Source: Gp13-AA77 sp035516075 | GTDB taxonomy: Bacteria > Acidobacteriota > Terriglobia > UBA7540 | Direction: 5' to 3' | Length of the DNA stretch: 35,805 nt | Assembly (NCBI GenBank): GCA_035516075.1 | Contig: DATJAQ010000090.1 | Location: forward strand, 1-35,805 | Position numbers and translations under genes: made by a program | Notes under the pieces: model-generated | The model's input: the letters and a program-made list of their open reading frames with translations, nothing else | Told to the model about the DNA's origin: nothing | The model's database searches: none | Shown: positions 8,843 to 16,240 of the stretch, in pieces | Position numbering within the stretch: position 1 is the first letter of the stretch | Layout of the letters: the number at the start of each line of letters is the position of its first letter

Positions 8843-8988
8843 TGCACAGTCCGCGGGAGGCCGAGATCAGCATCTGCGCCCCACCGCGAGTGGCCTTCCG
8901 TGCGCAGCCGGCCCCGGTCCGAGAGGCGGCGTTGTCTGCTAGAGTAGAGGCCGGTGCGAACCGCGCGATGAGGTGTTCGCCCGGGAAC

Positions 8989-9077
8989 GCGGGGGTGGCG
9001 GAACTGGTAGACGCAAGGGACTTAAAATCCCTTGTCCCGCAAGGGACGTGCGGGTTCGATTCCCGCCCTCCGCACCA
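8989..9077 (+). tRNA. tRNA-Leu (anticodon TAA)
   Basis: This is a class II tRNA with all arms visible. The acceptor GCGGGGG pairs with CCTCCGC (one G-T pair). The anticodon stem AGGGA/TCCCT encloses the loop CTTAAAA, giving anticodon TAA, which reads UUA/UUG leucine codons. The long variable arm is GTCCC-GCAA-GGGAC. The T arm is GCGGG-TTCGATT-CCCGC, and a 3' CCA is encoded. No integrase or attachment-site duplication is seen beside it. Confidence 0.97.
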
Positions 9078-9350
9078 CCTCGGAACAGATCAGGCTCACG
9101 GGGCGACGTTCGAGGCGTAGGGCCGAGGCGCGCGCGTGCTGAATCTCAAGCCGATGTTGCTCCTGGTCGGGTGCGCTCCCGCGGCGGCGGCCGGTTTGAG
9201 TGCCGGCAGGCTCGGAATCACCCCACACCCTATCGACGCCGGCTGGACGCCCGCCCCTTCCGAACCGCCACCCACCGCGCAGACTGGTGTGACCCGCATC
9301 ACCGCCGCGGCGCGACTGGCGGGGAGAGCATGGGTTGTGAGAGGTGGCCC

Positions 9351-9614
9351 ATGTGCGAGACTATCCCGACCAACGGGGTGTATATTCACTCGGCGAGCGA
9401 CTGGCCCTGCATCGTCTGCCGCCCTTCGGTGGAGGGCTCGAGCGGCGGGATATTGCTTTGCCTGAGTTGTGCGGAATCCATCGCAGCCGACGTGGTAACA
9501 GCAGAGGGACGGTCCCCGCTCCCGGCCGACTTTGCCGAGGGGCCGGCTGCGCTCAGCCGCCGCGCCGAAGGGTGGAGTCGCATCGGATCCTGGAATTTTC
9601 ACAGCCGGGGGTGA
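9351..9614 (+). CDS. Small Cys-rich, possibly zinc-binding protein (87 aa)
   Basis: This short protein has two CxxC knuckles, CIVC and CLSC, separated by about 16 residues. That spacing is typical of a zinc-ribbon-like fold (DWPCIVCRPSVEGSS, then GILLCLSCAES). An AGAGGTGG ribosome site (9340-9347) precedes the ATG. A second in-frame ATG at 9330 with GGGGAGA in front would add MGCERWP and another cysteine. The C-terminal half is acidic, then basic. No family is recognised. It stands alone between tRNA-Leu and the YbaK gene. Codon third positions are G/C-rich like the neighbours, but with no homologue in view it could still be spurious. Confidence 0.5.
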   Translation: MCETIPTNGVYIHSASDWPCIVCRPSVEGSSGGILLCLSCAESIAADVVTAEGRSPLPADFAEGPAALSRRAEGWSRIGSWNFHSRG

Positions 9615-9701
9615 GTGGTGCTGCCGGGAGGATTCTTTGACGACGGAGTGCCCGATCGCTTCCGGCGAAGCGGGTGATTCGATTCTGCACGGGAGGTTGC
9701 T

Positions 9702-10178
9702 ATGTCTGTCACACAACAGGTCTGCGATTACCTCGAGTCGCACCACACGCGCTATCAACTCCTTACGCATCCCCAGGCTTTTGCCGCGGAGCAAACCGCG
9801 CACGAGCTGCGCGTGCCCGACCAGCAATTCGCTAAGGCCATCGTGTTCCGAGCCGACGGCCGGGCGGTGATGGCGGTGGTGCCGGCCTCGATGCGCGTCA
9901 ATGTCCACGCCCTGCGGGAGGCGCTCAAGGCCAAGAATCTGGAGATGGCGCCGGAGAACGAGCTGGCGAAGCTGTGTTCGGATTGCGAGCTGGGCGCGTT
10001 TCCGCCGTTCGGAAACCTCTACGGCATGGAGGTGTGGGTGGATCAGTCCCTGGCTCAGTCGGAAGAAATCGTGTTCAATGCGGGCAGCCACACGCAGGCA
10101 CTGCAGCTCAAGTACTCCGACTTTGCCGATCTCGCCCACCCGCGCAGTGCCAAGATCGCCGAGTTGCCCACGTACTAG
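9702..10178 (+). CDS. YbaK/EbsC-type aminoacyl-tRNA deacylase
   Basis: A 158-residue single-domain protein of the YbaK / ProRS-INS superfamily, cytosolic. These enzymes hydrolyse mischarged aminoacyl-tRNAs in trans, for example Cys- or Ala-tRNA(Pro). The lead helix VCDYLESHHTRYQLLTHPQAF and the conserved lysine in FAKAIVF (K45) are present. So are the glycine/proline-rich GAFPPFGNLYGMEVWVD and the late FNAGSHTQALQL segment. The length is typical. GGGAGG lies about 7 nt before the ATG. The exact tRNA and amino-acid specificity cannot be read. It appears monocistronic, converging on the second ADOP permease. Confidence 0.88.
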   Translation: MSVTQQVCDYLESHHTRYQLLTHPQAFAAEQTAHELRVPDQQFAKAIVFRADGRAVMAVVPASMRVNVHALREALKAKNLEMAPENELAKLCSDCELGAFPPFGNLYGMEVWVDQSLAQSEEIVFNAGSHTQALQLKYSDFADLAHPRSAKIAELPTY

Positions 10179-10235
10179 CGCCTGGCGTCGCCGTGGGTGG
10201 CCCTGGGACGGGGGAACTGTGCCGGCCTGGCACGG

Positions 10236-12695
10236 CTACTCCTGCCGCAAGGCCGTCGTAGGCTCCACGTGAGCCGCGCGGCAGGCGGGAACCACGATGG
10301 CCACCAGGGCTGCCGCCAGCAGCACGGCCGGCACGGCGACGAAGGTGTCGAGATCCGTGCCGCTGACCCCGTACAGCAAGCTGGCGGTGAATCGGCCCAG
10401 GGCGAGCGCGATGCCGAGGCCGATGGCCAGCCCGACGGCCGTCAGCGCGAGGCCCTGGCGAACCACCAGTTTCAGCACGCTGCCGGCTTGAGCGCCGAGC
10501 GCCATGCGGATGCCGATCTCTCGCGTGCGCCGGCGCACCGAATAGCTCATCACACCGTAAAGACCCACCGCCGCCAGGGTCAGGCCCACGGCGCCGAAGA
10601 CGCCCAGCAGCGTGGCTGAGATCTCAGGCAGCAGCAGCGACTTGTTCACGTGGTCCTGCATGGTGTCGATGTTGAAGACGGCCAGGTCAGGATCGAGGGC
10701 GGCGATCTGGTTGCGTACCGGCCGGACGAGACCGAGCGGCCCGTTCCCCGTCTTCACGGCGACGGTAATGCCGAAAAAGCTGAAGACCTTGTCGGGCGCA
10801 GCCTCGAGGAAGAGGTACGCGCAGTTCTGCGGACCCTCCCCGAGCGTGCGCGATTTAGAATCGCGAACCACGCCTGCAACCGTGTAGAGGACGTTCTTCT
10901 CGCCCATCAAGTCGGCGGTGATCTGGCGGCCCAGCGGATCTTCGTTTCCGAAGGCCCGGCGGGCCATGGTTTCATTCACAATCACGGCGTGGTCGTCGCC
11001 AGCGGTGGAGCTGAAATCGCGGCCGCGCCGCAGCGGAATGCCCATCAGGCCGAAGTAGCCGCGTCCGACTTGGTAGACATCCGTATTCAGGCTCTGCTCG
11101 CCCCGGCCTCCGCCGCCCTTCACCTTGAAATCGTAACCGACGCCGCCGATACTTAGCGGCAGACTATCGACGTAGCTTACGGCGCGAACCCCGGGCAAGG
11201 CTGACACCCGCGTCCGAAGTTGCGTCAGGAACTGCTGGGTCTTCTCGCGCGAATACTGCTGAAGTTTGGGGTCGAAGGACATCAGCAGGATGTTGTCCGG
11301 CTTCATCCCGATATCGAGGACGGAGGCGTGCTGCAGGCTGCGGAGGAAAAGCCCCGCCCCGGCCAGCAGAACCAGCGACAGCGAGACCTGCACCACCACC
11401 AGGACGTTGCGCAGCCCGAAGCGGCTGAGGCGGCCGAAGACCGCGGACTCGTTCTTGAGCATCGCCACCAGGTCCGGCCGCGTGGCGCGCAGGGCCGGCG
11501 CCAGGCCAAAGACGATGCCGGTCAACAGCGAAAGTCCGGCCGTAAAAGCCAGCACCCGGCCGTCAACGTTGAAGTCGAATGCAATCGGGAACGGCAGCGG
11601 CAATTCAAAGCGCGAGATGGCTCGGGCGGCGACGGCGGCCAGCAGGAAGCCGACTCCCGCGCCGGCCAGTGCCAGCAGGACGCTCTCGGTGAGCAACTGG
11701 CGCACCAGCCTCCTGCGGCCCGCTCCAATCGCCAGGCGGATCGCAATCTCCTTCTGGCGTCCGGTGGCGCGCGCCAGCAACAGGTTGGCGACGTTGGCGC
11801 AAGCCACCATCAATACCAGACCGACCACCACCATCATGACGGCCATCAAGCTGAGCGCCCCGCCCTCCGAGCCGCCGATCAGCCCGCCGGCGGAATCGAG
11901 CGTTAGCGCAGGCCGGTGCTGCTTCTCATCTTTGCGATACGTGTCGTCGATCCGCTTCTTCGCCAGGTTGACGGCCGCCGCGGCGCGCTTGCGCGAGACA
12001 CCGTCCTTAAGCCGCGCGTTGAGCACGAGCCACTGATTGTCACGGTGCTCCCGCAGGGGTTCGAGGCCAAGGTCCGGCATGATGTGCTCGGCCATGGCGA
12101 GCGGAACCCAGAAGTCCGCGATCAGACCCCGGCTGGCGCCGGTAAACCCGGCCGGGGTGACGCCCACCACGGTGTAGCGCTGCCCGTTCAAGGCCACCGC
12201 GCGCCCGATCACGGCCGGGTCCGCAGCAAACCGCCGCATCCAGAGCGCGTGACTGATCATCACCACGGCGTCGCGGCCCACCACCCGATCTTCCTCGGGC
12301 AGGATGGAGCGGCCGAGCGCCGGGCTTACGCCCAACACCGAGAAGTAATTCCCGCTGACGGCCTGGCCCCAGATGCGCTCCGGCTCGCCCATCCCTCCGA
12401 TGCTGGCAGGAATCAGCGGGAAGTTGGCAGTCACGCCGCCCTCAAACACGTCAGAGGTCTGGTCGCGATAGTCGTGGTAGTCGGGATAAGAGAACGAGTT
12501 GGCCTCGGAGAAAACCACCAACCGCCCCGGATCTTTCACCGGCAACAGGCCCCACAGCAGGCCGTTGGCGACGCTAAACACTGTGGCGTTGGCGGCGATG
12601 GCGAGGGCGATGGAAACCACCACCACGGCGGCGAAGCCCGGCGCCTTCCACAAGGTTCGCAACGCGTAACGCACGTCCTGGATCAGGGTCTCCAC
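10236..12695 (-). CDS. ADOP-type permease without the N-terminal ADOP domain (819 aa)
   Basis: An inner-membrane MacB/FtsX-like permease. I start it at GTG 12695, immediately after a GAGGGGGGGG ribosome site. The protein then begins VETLIQDVRYALRTLWKAPG, the usual start for the short ADOP form. The open frame continues upstream to 12899, but that part has no family resemblance. TM1 lies near residues 25-48 (VVVVSIALAIAANATVFSVA). FtsX blocks follow at the middle (LMVACANVANLLLARATGRQ) and in the last 130 residues (GVMSYSVRRRTREIGIRMAL). Unlike the other two permeases here it lacks the ~85-residue DEIRxH-type N-terminal domain, and it is preceded by an XRE rather than a PadR regulator. No ATPase partner is nearby. 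Confidence 0.88.
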   Translation of the reverse strand: METLIQDVRYALRTLWKAPGFAAVVVVSIALAIAANATVFSVANGLLWGLLPVKDPGRLVVFSEANSFSYPDYHDYRDQTSDVFEGGVTANFPLIPASIGGMGEPERIWGQAVSGNYFSVLGVSPALGRSILPEEDRVVGRDAVVMISHALWMRRFAADPAVIGRAVALNGQRYTVVGVTPAGFTGASRGLIADFWVPLAMAEHIMPDLGLEPLREHRDNQWLVLNARLKDGVSRKRAAAAVNLAKKRIDDTYRKDEKQHRPALTLDSAGGLIGGSEGGALSLMAVMMVVVGLVLMVACANVANLLLARATGRQKEIAIRLAIGAGRRRLVRQLLTESVLLALAGAGVGFLLAAVAARAISRFELPLPFPIAFDFNVDGRVLAFTAGLSLLTGIVFGLAPALRATRPDLVAMLKNESAVFGRLSRFGLRNVLVVVQVSLSLVLLAGAGLFLRSLQHASVLDIGMKPDNILLMSFDPKLQQYSREKTQQFLTQLRTRVSALPGVRAVSYVDSLPLSIGGVGYDFKVKGGGGRGEQSLNTDVYQVGRGYFGLMGIPLRRGRDFSSTAGDDHAVIVNETMARRAFGNEDPLGRQITADLMGEKNVLYTVAGVVRDSKSRTLGEGPQNCAYLFLEAAPDKVFSFFGITVAVKTGNGPLGLVRPVRNQIAALDPDLAVFNIDTMQDHVNKSLLLPEISATLLGVFGAVGLTLAAVGLYGVMSYSVRRRTREIGIRMALGAQAGSVLKLVVRQGLALTAVGLAIGLGIALALGRFTASLLYGVSGTDLDTFVAVPAVLLAAALVAIVVPACRAAHVEPTTALRQE

Positions 12696-13040
12696 GCCAC
12701 CCCCCCCTCGCAACTTCTCCGCGACTTCGTTCTCTATCACGATGTACGCGGAACCGGCGGAAAAAGTTTCCGCAAAGCCAAACGGCGCGTTGACGTTGTC
12801 CGGGTGGGTTCGTGAGGGGACGCAATCGCGGCTGGCGGGTTGCTGCTCGCCTAGCAAACGATGAGAGCAAGGCCGCCCGGCGCAGGCCTGCCCCGCCACG
12901 GGCCGGCGGTCCGAGCGGCACGCTGCCGTTTAGCCAGTTGGTGCAGGCTCTGCACCAGGCGTTGAGCAACGTCGGAGAACAGGAACGGCGGCGAGATCGC
13001 GGCAGCGAGCGGGGCCCGCCCCCGACGAGCCGGCGGTGTC
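12696..13040. other. Gap between XRE regulator and permease
   Basis: About 345 bases separating the XRE stop from the GTG start of the permease on the same strand. The permease frame stays open through part of it and a short plus-strand frame (12812-13051) crosses it, but neither shows a family signature. I see no terminator. Confidence 0.35.
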
Positions 13041-13424
13041 TCAGCGGCTGACGAATCTCCGCGCACAGCCCAACAGGAAAGCGCGGTCGGACTCCTCCAT
13101 GTGGCCCACCAAGTCCTTTAGTTGAAGTAGGAACCTGGCCTCCGAACCTTCGTTGCCTGAGGATTGCGCCAGATCTTCCAGCGTCCACCCCGGCCGGCCT
13201 GGAGCTGCTGCAGTCGCCGGCTCGTCCGGTGCGGGATGGAACAACCGGTAGAGAGGAACATTGAGGGCAGCCGCGAATTTCCCCAGCGTCTCGATGGACG
13301 GGACCGTGCGGCCGTGTTCGACCCGCGAGATGTAGCCCTGAAGTAATCCCGTCCGCCGTTCGATGTCGCCCTGGGACAAGTTCTTCCTTTCACGAAGTTG
13401 ACGAATTCTTTGACCGATCGACAT
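13041..13424 (-). CDS. XRE-family helix-turn-helix regulator (paralogue of the 26.4 kb gene)
   Basis: A 127-residue DNA-binding protein with an HTH_3 domain at about residues 4-60: IGQRIRQLRERKNLSQGDIE, then GYISRVEHGRTVPSIETL and AAALNVPLYRLF. The Ala/Pro-rich linker and the helical C-terminus (LEDLAQSSGNEG, RFLLQLKDLVGHM) have no obvious sensor domain. A GGGAGGG ribosome site precedes two ATGs spaced ATG-ATC-ATG; the second, at 13424, has the better 8-nt spacing and gives MSIGQRIRQ. It is closely related to the protein at 26401-26790. It may control the downstream permease 345 nt away on the same strand, but that is inference. Confidence 0.9.
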   Translation of the reverse strand: MSIGQRIRQLRERKNLSQGDIERRTGLLQGYISRVEHGRTVPSIETLGKFAAALNVPLYRLFHPAPDEPATAAAPGRPGWTLEDLAQSSGNEGSEARFLLQLKDLVGHMEESDRAFLLGCARRFVSR

Positions 13425-14311
13425 GATCATTCCCTCCCATGATGGACCTTGTACCGCCGGCGGGCAGCTCGGCTGCCAGGGGAGCCGGCGGGCTGGACTC
13501 ACCGCCACGGCGACCCGGATCGAGTTTCTCCGGGCGCCGCGCAATGCGAGTGGTGTTTTCGGCCGGATCGTCGCTGATCCGGAGACAGCCCGGATGTTCC
13601 CCCAAGGTCAACAGTCCCCCGCTGCACGAACCGCTAAACCGTCTGTTCCCCGAACGAGGCGGCTTGCGACCGGGGCGCAAAGGTCGCGCCACAACGATCA
13701 CGAGCAGTAGCGGCACGCAATCGCAGGCCGTCTGGCGCACGTCGCTCCAAGCCCGGTCTGCGAGCACCGCCTTATGTCTAGGGCTCGCCCAGATCTCCGA
13801 GCCCGAACAGACTAAAACTTGACCGAATTAATATCAGACTACTTGTGAGCATTCTAGGCTACTGCGGTTATTACGCTTGACATGGTAAAAGTACGAAAAT
13901 CGGATGGGCACTGTTAACTGAAGAGATACATGAACGATCCTATTCCGGCTGCCGCCTTTCCGTCAGGTTCGCGCCTTCGGCCCAGCAGAGGCAGGCCTGG
14001 CAGTAATTGCGGGCGGAAAGTGGCTGACTTCGACGCTTTACAAGAATGCTGCCGGCGTCGCAGCCTGAGCCACGCGATTTCGGTGATTCGGGGGCGGTCA
14101 TTCTCCGCCTCCGAACATCGCCGATCTGCAGCCTCCGTTCGATGAATTCGTTGACGCCATCGAGCCGGGCAGCGCAGAGCGGCGGCTTTTCCTTCGGATG
14201 CGTGCCCGCTCGCCGGTGGGCAGACCCAACCGATCAGTCCTCTATCCGCAGTGCCGTGCCATTCAATCTTGAATCTTGGATTCTCAATCTTCCATCACGG
14301 GGTGGGCGCCG
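13425..14311. other. Long intergenic stretch with one promoter-like element
   Basis: Nearly 900 bases without a supported gene. A perfect -35 box TTGACA at 13877-13882 begins an A-rich segment (TTGACATGGTAAAAGTACG) that resembles the sequence just upstream of the 26.4 kb XRE gene. A 71-codon frame follows at 13930 after a weak GAAGAGA site, but its protein is not recognisable. This may be the promoter of a lost XRE-like gene. Confidence 0.35.
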
Positions 14312-14569
14312 TCAGCAGGATCCCGTACCCTTGCCGGCGCCGGCGCACCACCAGTGCACCAGGCTACTGCAAAGACAGGTCGCGAGGCCCGCTGCCGAAC
14401 CCACGGCGCCTATCCCGAGCAGGGTGTTGGATGCGTCGTCCCCGGCTGCTGCGCAGCTCCCCATCATGAGACAGAGCCCGAATACCAACAGCAATGCTCC
14501 CGCGAGCATCGCAGACTTTCCCTCCCGTGGATTGCTGATCGCTACGGCCTGACGGTCGGCAGAACGCAT
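14312..14569 (-). CDS. Possible small two-helix membrane protein (85 aa)
   Basis: From ATG 14569 the frame encodes a basic 20-residue lead, a strongly hydrophobic helix (AMLAGALLLVFGLCLMMGSC, about 21-40) and a second one (LLGIGAVGSAAGLATCLCS), ending in a Gly/Lys/Cys tail. The two-helix hairpin and Cys content look protein-like rather than random, although the ribosome site is weak (AAGG). No family is recognised. The frame is open further upstream to 14968, but that part reads as non-coding. Confidence 0.42.
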   Translation of the reverse strand: MRSADRQAVAISNPREGKSAMLAGALLLVFGLCLMMGSCAAAGDDASNTLLGIGAVGSAAGLATCLCSSLVHWWCAGAGKGTGSC

Positions 14570-14817
14570 GACCCGGCCTTCAAAACCGGGGCGCCGAGGG
14601 AACTCCAGCCGCGGTGCCCCAGGTAAGCAGCGCGATGTGGAAGTGCGAAGACTTTTACCACCGTTCTGCCAAAGACTTCTGTGATCCACATCACAGATGT
14701 CCGGTAGGCGGGCGCAGACTTTCGAGGGCCTGCGCCCGCCGGCCAAATTAGCGAGAGATGCCGGCACTCCGAGTGGCTCCGCCGCCTGGCCTACACTGTT
14801 CCACTTTTTTAGCAGCC

Positions 14818-14906
14818 TCGAAGGCCGAGCCTTCGAGAGGGAGATTGGAAGGGTCACTGGTCCCGGAAAGGCGGAGCCTTTCAGGACAGCAGGGCGGCAA
14901 AGCCGC
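14818..14906. repeat. Three short stem-loops with similar design
   Basis: Three perfect hairpins with 3-nt loops occur within 90 bases: TCGAAGGC-CGA-GCCTTCGA (14818-14836), GAAAGGC-GGA-GCCTTTC (14866-14882) and GCGGC-AAA-GCCGC (14894-14906). The first two share the core AAGGC-N-GAGCCTT. They lie about 150-240 nt upstream of the triple-HTH gene. They may be REP/MITE-like units or RNA structures. Confidence 0.6.
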
Positions 14907-14983
14907 AAATCACCGCGCGCACAAGGACAGAGCTGCAGACCACCGCCTGCAAAGGGGCGGAGCGGCAACCCGACCGGGCAGGC

Positions 14984-15027
14984 TTGCGTCCGGCGTGTTA
15001 ATCGAGTAGTATCTTACTTCAGAAGTA
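14984..15027 (+). promoter_or_regulatory. Candidate promoter and palindromic operator of the triple-HTH gene
   Basis: TTGCGT (14984-14989) and TAGTAT (15007-15012) are spaced 17 nt, giving a weak sigma70-like promoter. A perfect 13-base palindrome, TACTTCAGAAGTA (15015-15027), would overlap the transcription start. The ribosome site GAGGAGG and the ATG at 15056 follow. The position suits autoregulation by the encoded DNA-binding protein. Confidence 0.4.
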
Positions 15028-15055
15028 TAACACGTGCGGTTCTGAGGAGGTCATC

Positions 15056-16039
15056 ATGGGTGAGGCGCGGCCACTATCGAAGTACGAAATTCGCGAAATT
15101 GAGGCGGAGATGAAGGCGGCGCGCACGGCTGACGACCTGCGGCGCGCGCTGTGCGTCTGGCTGCCCGAAGCGCTGGGCCTGAATCTTCCGCAAATCTCGG
15201 CGGCCGTAGGCTGGTGCCTCAACGCCGTGCGGCAGGTGAGGGCGCGCTATCTCGCCCGCGGCGCGAGCGGGCTGCACGACGGCCGGCAGCGGCCCTTCGC
15301 TTCCGGCGCGGCCCAGGAGTTGCGCGGGGCCTCGAAGCGGGCCCGCAACGTGGAAGAGTTCAAGCGCATTCAGTGCGTCTTGTTGCGCGTGCTCTTCGAC
15401 CTCGATTCCAAGCAGGTGGCGGCTGCCGTGGGCTGGTCGCGGTGCACGGTCAGCGGGTTGCAGTCCACCTACCGCGCTGGCGGGCTGGCCGCGATTCTGG
15501 CGCTCGGGGACCCGGCGCTCGTCCCCGAAAACACCGCCCTGCAGTTGTGCGCCGCCATGAAGGCCGCCCGCACGGCAGGCGGATTGCGCCGGGCGCAATG
15601 CCTCTTCCTGCGGCTGGCGCTCGGCTTCCCCTCCGGCGTGGTGGCTCGCATCCTCGGATGGCGCCGGGACTCGGTGCAAGCATGGGTGCAGGATTACCGG
15701 CGCCACGGTGATGCGGCGCTGCGGCGGTCCGGACGCGGCGGCCGGCGGTGGAGGCTCCTCACCCACAAGCAGGAGGCCGCCGTACTCCGCAAGCTGAGCC
15801 AGGAGGACCGAAGTTGCGGCATGTTGATGTTTCCCGTCATCCAGCGCGCGTTTGAACAGGCGGCCGGCTGCCCGCTGCACTTCTCCGTGATTCACGAGAT
15901 CCTCGACCGGCACGGCTGGACCCTGGCCGCCGTGGTGATGACCCCCCGCCAGATCCCCCTGCCGAAAGAAGTCGAAGGGGGGCACGTAGACCCCGTGATC
16001 CGCCGCCAGCTCCGCAGGCTGAAGACCCGGGGAAACTGA
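15056..16039 (+). CDS. Triple helix-turn-helix protein related to the N-terminus of IS630-type transposases
   Basis: A 327-residue protein made almost wholly of DNA-binding units. Three tandem ~57-residue HTH modules can be aligned at about 17-73, 91-147 and 166-222. Each reads roughly xKAARTADDLRRAxCxxLR, then a turn such as VAAAVGWSRCTV and a closing YRAGGLAAI-like segment. A winged-helix unit follows at 234-290 (LTHKQEAAVLRKLSQEDRSC, then FSVIHEILDRHGWT), as in IS630/Tc1-type transposases. The DDE catalytic domain that should come next is missing: the protein ends about 37 residues later. The start is clear, with GAGGAGG about 8 nt before the ATG. I infer a domesticated or truncated transposase derivative acting as a repressor or architectural DNA-binder. 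Modules 1 and 3 are also similar at DNA level (15110 and 15557), showing internal duplication. Confidence 0.85.
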   Translation: MGEARPLSKYEIREIEAEMKAARTADDLRRALCVWLPEALGLNLPQISAAVGWCLNAVRQVRARYLARGASGLHDGRQRPFASGAAQELRGASKRARNVEEFKRIQCVLLRVLFDLDSKQVAAAVGWSRCTVSGLQSTYRAGGLAAILALGDPALVPENTALQLCAAMKAARTAGGLRRAQCLFLRLALGFPSGVVARILGWRRDSVQAWVQDYRRHGDAALRRSGRGGRRWRLLTHKQEAAVLRKLSQEDRSCGMLMFPVIQRAFEQAAGCPLHFSVIHEILDRHGWTLAAVVMTPRQIPLPKEVEGGHVDPVIRRQLRRLKTRGN

Positions 16040-16096
16040 CGGGGTGGCGCGCACATCTTTCAGGATGTGTGCGTCGCCCGACGCTGGCTGTAGCGC

Positions 16097-16158
16097 CGGT
16101 GTCCCCACCGGCGACTTCCCCGCGGAGGGAGCAGCTCCGAACAGCGGTGGGGACACCG
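16097..16158. repeat. Perfect 14-bp inverted repeat with 34-nt loop
   Basis: CGGTGTCCCCACCG (16097-16110) is exactly complementary to CGGTGGGGACACCG (16145-16158). Each arm also carries a smaller internal palindrome (CGGTG...CACCG). The element lies about 58 nt after the triple-HTH stop and before the IS110-like sequence. It resembles a REP-type or MITE-type unit; as a terminator it lacks a T-run. Confidence 0.75.
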
Positions 16159-16171
16159 ATTCCATAATGGC

Positions 16172-16237
16172 GTCGGCTCCTGAGGTCCGGTAAGCTTCGG
16201 TTGTGTCCAGACCAAGGCTGCCGGGAAAGGAGCCGAC
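16172..16237 (+). ncRNA. Stem-loop 5' of the IS110 remnant, possible bridge-RNA-like region
   Basis: GTCGGCTCC (16172-16180) pairs perfectly with GGAGCCGAC (16229-16237), enclosing 48 nt. The right arm ends 3 nt before the ATG of the IS110-type frame and contains its ribosome site. IS110-group elements carry a structured bridge RNA in a non-coding end, upstream of the recombinase gene in the IS110 subgroup. This position fits, but transcription and guide loops are unproven. It could equally be a translational control hairpin. Confidence 0.35.
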
Positions 16238-16240
16238 AAG

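Noticed and set aside
9136..9465. Frame with a lipoprotein-like start MLNLKPMLLLVGCAPAAA
   Set aside because: The signal-like start is suggestive, but the rest is Ala/Arg-rich with no ribosome site and conflicts with the better supported 9351-9614 frame.
8989..9700. tRNA-Leu as an integration site for a genomic island
   Set aside because: No integrase gene and no duplicated tRNA 3' end was seen downstream within the window.
12812..13051. 79-codon plus-strand frame containing SQLVQALHQALSNVGEQE
   Set aside because: The central part looks somewhat coding, but the ends do not; there is no ribosome site and it overlaps the XRE gene end.
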